DNA of 15,745 nt, taken from Comamonadaceae bacterium (GTDB lineage Bacteria > Pseudomonadota > Gammaproteobacteria > Burkholderiales > Burkholderiaceae_C). Where the stretch lies: assembly GCA_947374485.1 (NCBI GenBank), contig CANCCF010000078.1, positions 1 through 15,745 on the forward strand. Direction: 5' to 3'. Under the pieces are notes generated by a model, which had not been told where the DNA came from, did not search any database, and saw nothing but the letters and a program-made list of their open reading frames with translations. Positions within the stretch are counted from its first letter, which is position 1. Every line of letters starts with the position of its first letter. The position numbers and the translations under genes were made by a program. Positions 1 through 6,120 of this stretch are shown in pieces.

Positions 1-1702
1 CGTTTTCGAAGCCAGCGACAACCATGCGACTGGCTTCGTCCAGCGCATCGATGTCCAGGCGGCCTGCGCCAATGCCGTGTTCCTCGACTTCCAGGGCTGC
101 GATTGCCTTTCGATTGACCTTCCCATTGGGCAAGTGCGGAATCTCCGCAATCGGTATCAGTCGCTTGGGAATCATCACCTCGGGCAATCTGGCCTTGAGA
201 AACTCGCGCAGGTCCCGGTTGAAGTGCGCGGCATCTACTGTTGCAGCATCGGCCACTGCCACGAAGGCATAAAGGGTCTTCTCCTCGTTGTCGCCCAGGC
301 GCGCGGTTACCGCCACATTGGAGACGCCGGGAAATTTAAGGATGTGTGCTTCGATCTCATTGGGCTCTATCCGTACGCCACGTATCTTGATTTGCGCGTC
401 TATTCGTCCAAAGATTTGAACCTTGCCGTCCTCCCTGTACTGTCCCAGATCACCGGTGCAGTAGACCAGGTCGTCGGGGTCCGTGCTCCACGGGTTGGGG
501 ATGAACACCTCGCGGGTCAGCTCGGGGGCCTTGAAGTAGCCTTTGGAGCGGTAGGGCGTGCGGATTGCAATTTCTCCAATCTCACCCACGCCGCAAAGTG
601 TTTTGCGGTCCTTGAGGATCAACACATCCACACCGGGTTGAGGCCTGCCAATAGGCTGTATGCCGGGCTCAATGTCGGTCAGGCGGTGGTAAAGCTTGGC
701 CAGTGTGGTCTCGGTGGGGCCGTACAGATTGGTGATAGTGACTGCCTCGCTTGCAGCCGCCTGGAAGCGCTTGAGCAAATCATCGGTCAGTGGTTCCCCG
801 GCAAAGAACACGTACTTGAGTGTCTGGAAAGGCCGCTCGCTGGTGTCCGATTGCAGCCACGCTTTCATCAGGGAGGGGACGCTGTGGAGGATGGTGATTT
901 CATGCTTCAGCATCCAGGCCAGTATCTTTCGCGCGTCAAAAACGGTGGTGCGTTCGGGTATGTAAATACAGGCGCCGGATGTCAGTGGGTAGAGGATGTC
1001 GCGCAGCACCACATCGAAGGACAATGCCGTGATCTGGGCACTGCGGTCGCCCGGGCCCAGAGGGAATTCGGTGCGTTGCCAGTCCAGGAAATGGGCCAGG
1101 CCCTGGTGCCGACCCAGCACCCCTTTGGGTGCGCCAGTACTGCCTGAAGTAAAAAAAACATAGGCACTTGCATCTTCGTCAAAGACCGCAATGCCCGGCT
1201 GATCCACCACGAGACGGGTGAGCTCATCGCCAGTGGGCCAGGCAGGGAGCCTGAACTGATGGGCAGTCAGTGCAGGGATTGCAGTGGATGCAGATGCCGT
1301 TGCATAAATGGCGAACCGGGCGTCACTCAGGTCGACAATCTGCTTTTGGCGGTCCTCTGGCAAATGGGGATCCAGGCTCACCAAGACGCCGCCTGCCAGC
1401 ATGGCCGCGATGAAGCCCGCAATCGTGCCAAAGCTGCTTGGCCCCGAGACCAGTACCGTGTCGCCGGGCTGCAGGCCAGAGGCCGTCAATTGCGTGGCGA
1501 GGCATTGGGCTGCGTTTTTCAACGCAAGGTAGTTGTAAGTGTGCGTGCCGTCACGGATGGCCGGCTGCATCGCATAGCGTTCGGCGACCTTCAGGAAGGT
1601 CAATGGAGTGGACTCATACACGCGCGCAACAATTTTCTTGCCCGGATCAGGAATCATGTGTGATCCATCAACCCACTCCCTACCCATATCTGCAGCCATC
1701 AT
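1..1702 (-). CDS. NRPS-like adenylation-domain protein, 3' end off window
   Basis: This is an ATP-dependent amino-acid-activating (adenylation) domain of a nonribosomal peptide synthetase or a similar carrier-loading enzyme; it makes an aminoacyl-AMP and would pass it to a carrier thiol. About 567 codons are visible. Core motifs in order are A3 TSGSTGAPKG (from residue 185), A4 FDVVLRDI (229), A5 NLYGPTET (325), A6 GEIGEIAIRTPYRSKGYF, A7 YCTGDL (414), A8 GRIDAQIKIRG (432) and A10 NGKVNRK (526, with the catalytic Lys at 528). No condensation domain precedes it, so it would be an initiation module or a stand-alone loader. The roughly 40 residues after A10 could begin a carrier domain, but the window ends there. 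The start at 1702 follows an AGGA about 10 nt upstream, and an in-frame stop lies just before it; in-frame ATGs at 1699, 1687 and 1657 are alternatives. It diverges from argJ and has lower GC than its neighbours. A DltA-like or acyl-CoA ligase role is less likely, because A4 has the Asp typical of alpha-amino acids. Confidence 0.87.
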   Translation of the reverse strand, partial: MMAADMGREWVDGSHMIPDPGKKIVARVYESTPLTFLKVAERYAMQPAIRDGTHTYNYLALKNAAQCLATQLTASGLQPGDTVLVSGPSSFGTIAGFIAAMLAGGVLVSLDPHLPEDRQKQIVDLSDARFAIYATASASTAIPALTAHQFRLPAWPTGDELTRLVVDQPGIAVFDEDASAYVFFTSGSTGAPKGVLGRHQGLAHFLDWQRTEFPLGPGDRSAQITALSFDVVLRDILYPLTSGACIYIPERTTVFDARKILAWMLKHEITILHSVPSLMKAWLQSDTSERPFQTLKYVFFAGEPLTDDLLKRFQAAASEAVTITNLYGPTETTLAKLYHRLTDIEPGIQPIGRPQPGVDVLILKDRKTLCGVGEIGEIAIRTPYRSKGYFKAPELTREVFIPNPWSTDPDDLVYCTGDLGQYREDGKVQIFGRIDAQIKIRGVRIEPNEIEAHILKFPGVSNVAVTARLGDNEEKTLYAFVAVADAATVDAAHFNRDLREFLKARLPEVMIPKRLIPIAEIPHLPNGKVNRKAIAALEVEEHGIGAGRLDIDALDEASRMVVAGFEN

Positions 1703-1705
1703 GTA

Positions 1706-1713
1706 TTTTTTTT
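1706..1713 (-). repeat. A8 homopolymer between ribosome-binding site and start codon
   Basis: On the minus strand an AGGA is followed by a run that includes eight consecutive A, then TAC and the ATG at 1702. The tract therefore sets the spacing between the candidate ribosome-binding site and the start codon of the NRPS-like gene. This is seen directly; any effect on translation is inference. Confidence 0.6.
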
Positions 1714-1803
1714 CCTATAGATCGCGCATATTGTCGGCGCTTAAATGCCATGCGGCCACAGTCCATTCGGCCTGTTGCAGCTTATTCGCACACTCTGGTT
1801 CCC

Positions 1804-1809
1804 TACAAT
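1804..1809 (+). promoter_or_regulatory. candidate -10 element for argJ
   Basis: TACAAT matches five of six positions of the sigma-70 -10 consensus and lies 37 nt before the argJ ATG. This leaves room for a short 5' leader. I found no convincing -35 hexamer at 16-18 bp. The rest of the 144-bp divergent gap (1703-1846) shows no other clear element. Confidence 0.35.
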
Positions 1810-1846
1810 CAGGCTTTGCCGCGGCGAAATTACACGAAAGAAAACA

Positions 1847-3076
1847 ATGCCCGTTAACCTGCCCCTGCCCGACGCCGCCACGCTGTTCCCGATTGCCGGT
1901 GTGCGCATTGGCGTGACCGAAGCCGGCATCCGCAAAGCCAACCGCAAAGACCTGACCGTGGTGCTGTTGGACGCGGGTGCCAGTGTGTCGGGTGTGTTCA
2001 CCTCCAACCGGTTTTGCGCAGCCCCCGTGCAACTCTGCCGCACGCACCTCGAATCAGGCGCGGGCATACGCGCCATGCTCATCAACACCGGCAATGCCAA
2101 CGCTGGTACCGGTGCCGACGGCATGGCCCGTGCGCAGCGCTCGTGCGCCGCGCTGGCCCAGCGTTTGGGCATTGCCCCTGAGCAGGTGCTGCCGTTTTCT
2201 ACCGGTGTGATCATGGAGACGCTGCCGGTGGAGCGCATTGAAGCGGGGCTGGACGCGGCTATTGCCGACGCCTCTGCCACCCACTGGCTCAAGGCGGCCG
2301 AGGGCATCATGACCACCGACACCCAGCCCAAGGCCTTTGGCGCCCAGGGCATGGTGGGTGGCAAGCAGGTCAGCGTGTCCGGCATCAGCAAGGGCGCGGG
2401 CATGATCCGCCCCAACATGGCCACCATGCTGGGCTTTATTGCCACCGACGCCTGTGTGAGCCAGGCGGTGATGAAGCAGCTCTCGTTGGAACTGGCCGAA
2501 GGCTCCTTCAACCGCGTGACGGTGGACGGCGACACCTCCACCAACGACTCGCTGGTGGTGATTGCCACCAACAAGGCGGGCAATGCGGTCATTGATTCGC
2601 TGGACTCCGCTGAAGGGCAGGCTTTGAAAACCCTGATGCTGGACGTGGCCCGCAAGCTGGCGCAGGCCATCGTGCGCGATGGCGAAGGCGCCACCAAATT
2701 CATCAGCGTGGTGGTGCAGGGCGGGCGCGATGCCGAAGAGTGCCGCAAGGTGGCCTATGCCATCGCCCACTCGCCCCTTGTGAAGACGGCCTTTTATGCC
2801 TCGGACCCGAACCTGGGCCGCATCCTGGCGGCCGTGGGGTATGCCGGCATTGACGACCTGGACCAGGCCGGCATCGAGCTGTTTCTGGACGATGTGCATG
2901 TGGCCACGCAGGGCGGGCGCAACCCGGCCTACCGCGAGGAGGACGGCCAGCGCGTGATGAAGCAGAGCGAGATCACCGTGCGCGTGGCACTGGGCCGCGG
3001 CGATGCGACCGAGACCGTATGGACCTGCGACTTCAGTCACGAATACGTCACGATTAACGCCGATTACCGCTCTTAA
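1847..3076 (+). CDS. argJ: bifunctional ornithine acetyltransferase / N-acetylglutamate synthase (ArgJ)
   Basis: ArgJ moves the acetyl group from N-acetylornithine to glutamate, so arginine biosynthesis can recycle acetyl groups; many ArgJ proteins also use acetyl-CoA to make N-acetylglutamate. It acts in the cytoplasm. The 409-residue product has the usual family length. The self-processing site reads KGAGMIRPNMATMLGF, and Thr193 would be both the cleavage point and the N-terminal nucleophile of the beta chain. Other recognisable blocks are the N-terminal VFTSNRFCAAPV, the LINTGNANAGTG oxyanion region, and NRVTVDGDTSTNDS. The ATG at 1847 is preferred over the in-frame one at 1745, because the homologous N-terminus (MPVNLPLPDAATLFPIAGVR) begins here; the Shine-Dalgarno is only a weak purine run. 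The ATPase gene follows after 11 bp, so co-transcription is likely. Whether acetyl-CoA is also used cannot be told from sequence alone. Confidence 0.96.
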   Translation: MPVNLPLPDAATLFPIAGVRIGVTEAGIRKANRKDLTVVLLDAGASVSGVFTSNRFCAAPVQLCRTHLESGAGIRAMLINTGNANAGTGADGMARAQRSCAALAQRLGIAPEQVLPFSTGVIMETLPVERIEAGLDAAIADASATHWLKAAEGIMTTDTQPKAFGAQGMVGGKQVSVSGISKGAGMIRPNMATMLGFIATDACVSQAVMKQLSLELAEGSFNRVTVDGDTSTNDSLVVIATNKAGNAVIDSLDSAEGQALKTLMLDVARKLAQAIVRDGEGATKFISVVVQGGRDAEECRKVAYAIAHSPLVKTAFYASDPNLGRILAAVGYAGIDDLDQAGIELFLDDVHVATQGGRNPAYREEDGQRVMKQSEITVRVALGRGDATETVWTCDFSHEYVTINADYRS

Positions 3077-3087
3077 GCGCGCCCGCC

Positions 3088-3963
3088 ATGAATGACCAAT
3101 TAACCGCCTTCCTGGCGCGCGCCGAGCTGTTCATGGCGCGCGTGGAGGCCTCGCTGCCGCACGGCCTGAGCGAACCTGACTGGAACGCCTCCATCGCCTT
3201 CCGCTACCGCCGCCGCTCGTCCGGCCAAGGCGTCATTTCTCCGGTGCACCACGTGGGCGTGATGCGCTTGGCGGACCTGAAGGAAATCGACGTCCAGAAG
3301 GAAAAGATCCAGCGCAACACGGCGCAGTTTGTGCGCGGCGCCACGGCCAACAACGTGTTGCTGACTGGCGCACGCGGCACCGGCAAATCGTCCTTGATCC
3401 GCGCCTGCCTGCATGCCTATGCCGCGCAGGGCCTGCGCCTGATCGAGGTGGACAAGGCTGACCTGGTCGACCTGCCGGACATCGTCGACCTGGTGGCCCA
3501 GCGCCCCGAAAAGTTCATTGTGTTTTGCGACGACCTGAGCTTTGACGAAGGCGAGCCTGGCTACAAGGCACTCAAGTCGGTGCTGGATGGCTCGGTGGCG
3601 GCCAACACGGCCAATGTGTTGGTGTATGCCACCAGCAACCGCCGCCACCTGCTGCCCGAATACATGTCCGAAAACCTCACCTACACGCACACTCCCGAGG
3701 GCGAGGTGCATCCGGGCGAGGTGGTGGAAGAAAAGATTTCGCTCTCCGAACGCTTTGGCCTGTGGGTCAGCTTTTATCCTTTCACGCAGGACGAATACCT
3801 CCATATTGCCGCCCAGTGGCTGATGGTGCTGGGCGTGCCCGCTGGCGAGATAGAGTCCGCCCGCCCCGAGGCCTTGCTGTGGGCGCTGGAGCGCGGTTCG
3901 CGCAGCGGCCGCGTGGCCTGGCAGTTTGCGCAGGACTACGCCGGGCGCAAGACCGCGCCATGA
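3088..3963 (+). CDS. DUF815-family AAA+ ATPase
   Basis: A 291-residue P-loop ATPase of the DUF815 type; the physiological role of this family is poorly defined. Walker A is GARGTGKSS (residues 94-102, Lys100) after the strand NNVLL. Walker B is FIVFCDD (143-149), with two adjacent acidic residues. YATSNRRH (180-187) resembles sensor 1, and SGRVAWQF near residue 273 carries a candidate sensor-2 arginine. The N-terminal ~75 residues before the P-loop carry FRYRRRSSGQGVISPV, which I recall as typical of the family. No membrane segment or signal peptide is seen. It starts 11 bp after argJ and its stop codon overlaps the start of the Nudix gene (ATGA). The argJ-ATPase-mutT order is, from memory, common in Comamonadaceae, which suggests a housekeeping gene. 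The family assignment is firm; the function is open. Confidence 0.9.
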   Translation: MNDQLTAFLARAELFMARVEASLPHGLSEPDWNASIAFRYRRRSSGQGVISPVHHVGVMRLADLKEIDVQKEKIQRNTAQFVRGATANNVLLTGARGTGKSSLIRACLHAYAAQGLRLIEVDKADLVDLPDIVDLVAQRPEKFIVFCDDLSFDEGEPGYKALKSVLDGSVAANTANVLVYATSNRRHLLPEYMSENLTYTHTPEGEVHPGEVVEEKISLSERFGLWVSFYPFTQDEYLHIAAQWLMVLGVPAGEIESARPEALLWALERGSRSGRVAWQFAQDYAGRKTAP

Positions 3964-4460
3964 GCGCGGCAGACACGTCCCAACCCGCGCTGATGGCCGA
4001 TGCCCACGCCGAGCGCGTGGGCGGCCCCAACCGCCCTGTCACCGAAGTGGCCGTAGGCGTGCTGCTGCGCTCCGATGGCGCCTTTTTGCTGACCTCGCGC
4101 CCGGTGGGCAAGGCCTACGCCGGCTACTGGGAGTTCCCCGGCGGCAAGCTCGAAGCCGGTGAATCCGTAGAGCAAGCCCTGCGCCGCGAACTGCAAGAAG
4201 AGCTGGGCATAGAAATCGGTGCCGCCACACCCTGGCGCACCGAATTGGTCGACTACCCCCACGCCCTGGTGCGCCTGCACTTCTGCAAAGTGTTTGCCTG
4301 GACCGGTGAACTGCAAATGCGCGAGGCCCAAAGTTTCTCTTGGGAGCAGTTGCCGGTGCAGGTGCAACCCGTATTGCCAGGCACGGTGCCGGTGCTGGAA
4401 TGGTTTGCGCTGGAGCGGGGGTTTGCGCAGGCAACGCACCACGCGGTTGGCGCCAACTAA
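3960..4460 (+). CDS. MutT-like Nudix hydrolase
   Basis: A 166-residue Nudix hydrolase, probably of the MutT (8-oxo-dGTP diphosphatase) branch, which cleanses the nucleotide pool of oxidised dGTP; substrate choice in this family cannot be read from sequence with certainty. The Nudix box is complete, from Gly62 through Glu68 to REL (76-78) and EELG (80-83), where the glutamates bind metal. It is preceded by AYAGYWEFPGGKLEAGES, the signature of the MutT/NUDIX subgroup. About 28 residues before the catalytic domain look unstructured. The start ATG at 3960 overlaps the stop of the preceding ATPase gene (ATGA), so translation is probably coupled. A more upstream reading would run inside the ATPase gene and has no support. 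The gene converges on yacG, with 10 bp between the two stop codons. Confidence 0.92.
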   Translation: MSAADTSQPALMADAHAERVGGPNRPVTEVAVGVLLRSDGAFLLTSRPVGKAYAGYWEFPGGKLEAGESVEQALRRELQEELGIEIGAATPWRTELVDYPHALVRLHFCKVFAWTGELQMREAQSFSWEQLPVQVQPVLPGTVPVLEWFALERGFAQATHHAVGAN

Positions 4461-4470
4461 CCTGGCGCAG

Positions 4471-4674
4471 CTACTGCAGCTTCGGATCCCCATACATTTC
4501 ATCCTCAGGCGGTGCCTCGGTAGGCACGCGAAAGGCCTCACTGGCCCAGGCGCCAAAGTCCAGATTCTTGCAGCGTTCGCTGCAAAACGGCCGGTACGGG
4601 TTGCTGGCGGCGTAGATGCTTTGGCCGCCGCAGGCGGGGCAACGCACTATCTTGGTGGGAATGGATGCGTCCAT
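4471..4674 (-). CDS. yacG: DNA gyrase inhibitor YacG, zinc-binding
   Basis: YacG is a small zinc-ribbon protein; in E. coli it binds GyrB and inhibits DNA gyrase. The 67-residue product has the expected C-x2-C-x15-C-x3-C zinc site (Cys12, Cys15, Cys31, Cys35), in CPAC and FCSERC. The acidic C-terminal tail (PTEAPPEDEMYGDP) is also typical. The ATG at 4674 is preceded by a good Shine-Dalgarno (AGAAGGT, 7 nt away). It is the last gene of the pilB-to-yacG run, 22 bp after zapD, and ends 10 bp from the opposing Nudix gene with no obvious terminator between them. Confidence 0.94.
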   Translation of the reverse strand: MDASIPTKIVRCPACGGQSIYAASNPYRPFCSERCKNLDFGAWASEAFRVPTEAPPEDEMYGDPKLQ

Positions 4675-4680
4675 GGCGAT

Positions 4681-4687
4681 ACCTTCT
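4681..4687 (-). promoter_or_regulatory. Shine-Dalgarno of yacG
   Basis: AGAAGGT on the minus strand lies 6 nt before the yacG ATG. It is one of the stronger ribosome-binding sites in the window and fixes the start of this very short gene. It sits within the 22-bp zapD-yacG gap. Confidence 0.6.
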
Positions 4688-4696
4688 GAGCGACGC

Positions 4697-5452
4697 TCAA
4701 GAGCACAGGGCGAGCTCGAAGGCGCCGTCGGCGTTGGCGGGGTGCAGCTTGTCGTCGGCGTCCATGCGCATCAGGCGGATGGAGACCATCAGGCGGTTGC
4801 CGCTGATTTCGGGCACCAGTTGCAGGGCCGGGTCGAGTGCCAGGCGCAGCAATTGAAAGGTGCGGCCCTGCGGCAGGTTCTGCTGAAACTGGCCGCCACT
4901 GGCCACCACCTTTTGCGGTGAGCCGGAGTCGCGCAGCATTTTGAGCAGCAGGTGGATGGAGTCGGCCAGCGGCGCCAGCGTGCCCGCCCAGCGGTGCAGG
5001 TCTTGTGTGCGCAGCGCGGCACTGCGGTGCTGCCAGGCAAAGTAGGCGGGCAAATCAAACTCGCAGGTGCCGCCGGGAATGCCCACGCGGCTGCGGATGC
5101 TCATGAGCCAGTCGTTTTCGGTGAGTGTCTGGCCGGCCTTGCCAGCGGTGGCGTTGAGTGCGTCAAAGCAGGCTTCCACCTGCGCGATCACCTTGTCCAG
5201 CACCGACTCGGCAATGGCCGGGTTGCCGCGGTAGGAGTTGAGCACCTGCTTTTGCTTGTCCAGGTCTTTGAGCACGTCCGACTTGAGGTCGGCACGCGCG
5301 CCCACGTCCATCACTTCAAAAATGGTGGTGAGGGCAAAGTGGTGGTCCAACGCGGCCTCGCGTGCCACCAGGGTGGACAGGCGCAGAAACAGGTGTTCGA
5401 GCCGCAGGTAGGTGCGGATGCGCTCGTTAAAAGGGTATTCGTACAGGATCAC
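4697..5452 (-). CDS. zapD: cell division protein ZapD (YacF family), GTG start
   Basis: ZapD binds FtsZ directly and bundles its protofilaments, which helps Z-ring assembly at midcell. The 251-residue product has the usual family length. The N-terminus (ILYEYPFNERIRTYLRLE) aligns by eye with the known ZapD start, where a hydrophobic strand precedes PxNExxRTxLRxE. The middle is helix-rich (ADLKSDVLKDLDKQKQ) and the C-terminal part ends in a strand-rich region (NRLMVSIRLMRM). The start is GTG: an in-frame TGA lies four codons upstream and no ATG is suitable, so this start is essentially forced, although its Shine-Dalgarno is poor. It begins 22 bp after the coaE stop and ends 22 bp before yacG. 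The coaE-zapD-yacG linkage is well known in proteobacteria. Confidence 0.94.
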   Translation of the reverse strand: MILYEYPFNERIRTYLRLEHLFLRLSTLVAREAALDHHFALTTIFEVMDVGARADLKSDVLKDLDKQKQVLNSYRGNPAIAESVLDKVIAQVEACFDALNATAGKAGQTLTENDWLMSIRSRVGIPGGTCEFDLPAYFAWQHRSAALRTQDLHRWAGTLAPLADSIHLLLKMLRDSGSPQKVVASGGQFQQNLPQGRTFQLLRLALDPALQLVPEISGNRLMVSIRLMRMDADDKLHPANADGAFELALCS

Positions 5453-5474
5453 GCAGTGCTTTCAGGTGGCCGCA

Positions 5475-6104
5475 TCATAGCCCGAACTGTGGTGCGATTA
5501 GTTGCGCCAAAGCGGCCAGTTCAGTGAGTGAAATGCCGTCATTGCACAGCACCACATCGGCAGCTTTGAGGCGCGTGTTGCGGCTGGCCTGGGCGTCGAT
5601 GACGGCTTGCACCTGGTCTGCGGCCATGCCGCTGCGCGCCATGACCCGGCTGATTTGCGTGGCCGCGCTGCAGTCCACCACCAGCACACGTTGCAAGGCC
5701 CGGCGCCAGTGGCCGGACTCGACCAGCAGGGGGATGTCAAACACGATGCAGCGCTTGCCAGCGTCTGCAAATGCCTGGCGCTGGGCGGCGATTTGCTGGC
5801 CCACCAGGGGGTGGATGATGGCCTCCAGACGCGCGCGCGCCTCGGGGTGGGCAAATGCATGCTGGCGCATGTGGGCGCGGTCCAGCGCCCCGTCGGCCGT
5901 TGCAAAGGCAGGCCCGAATTGTTCCAGGATGAGGGGCATGGCCGCACCACCGGTTGCCGTGGTGGCGCGCGAGATGGCGTCGGCATCTATCACCGCAGCA
6001 CCGTGCGCTGCGAGCAGCTGCGCCACCGTGCTTTTGCCGCTGCCGATGCCACCCGTCAGCCCCAGCAAAAAAGGTGCAGCAACTGGAGCGGCAGGGGGTG
6101 CCAC
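5475..6104 (-). CDS. coaE: dephospho-CoA kinase (CoaE), GTG start
   Basis: CoaE performs the last step of coenzyme A synthesis, phosphorylating the ribose 3'-OH of dephospho-CoA with ATP in the cytoplasm. The P-loop GGIGSGKS (residues 18-25, Lys24) sits near the N-terminus, followed by VIDADAISR, the region that binds dephospho-CoA. HPLVGQQI and FDIPLLVESG are further family blocks, and QASRNTRLKAADVVLCNDG is the expected C-terminal pattern. I chose the GTG at 6104. It gives 209 residues, close to the usual ~200, and a Shine-Dalgarno (AGAGGT) lies 9 nt before it. The longest open reading goes back to 6212 but would lie inside pilD and add an unrelated Arg/Cys-rich stretch. It begins 13 bp after the pilD stop. 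Confidence 0.93.
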   Translation of the reverse strand: MAPPAAPVAAPFLLGLTGGIGSGKSTVAQLLAAHGAAVIDADAISRATTATGGAAMPLILEQFGPAFATADGALDRAHMRQHAFAHPEARARLEAIIHPLVGQQIAAQRQAFADAGKRCIVFDIPLLVESGHWRRALQRVLVVDCSAATQISRVMARSGMAADQVQAVIDAQASRNTRLKAADVVLCNDGISLTELAALAQLIAPQFGL

Positions 6105-6113
6105 GGCCTGCAG

Positions 6114-6120
6114 ACCTCTA
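6114..6120 (-). promoter_or_regulatory. coaE Shine-Dalgarno embedded in the pilD stop codon
   Basis: On the minus strand the sequence TAGAGGT contains both the pilD stop (TAG) and the AGAGGT that would serve the coaE GTG 9 nt downstream. A ribosome terminating on pilD would sit directly on the next ribosome-binding site, which suggests translational coupling. The sequence is seen directly; the coupling is inferred. Confidence 0.5.

Noticed and set aside
77..1147. Long plus-strand open reading frame (356 codons) opposite the NRPS-like gene
   Set aside because: It is antisense to a frame that carries all adenylation-domain motifs in order, and its own translation shows no recognisable domain.
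1745..1846. Longer ArgJ start at 1745
   Set aside because: The additional 34 residues do not resemble an ArgJ N-terminus and would include the candidate -10 element; the ATG at 1847 gives the normal length.
4446..4457. 12-bp palindrome GTTGGCGCCAAC as a terminator
   Set aside because: It has no loop, no T run, and lies within the mutT coding sequence.
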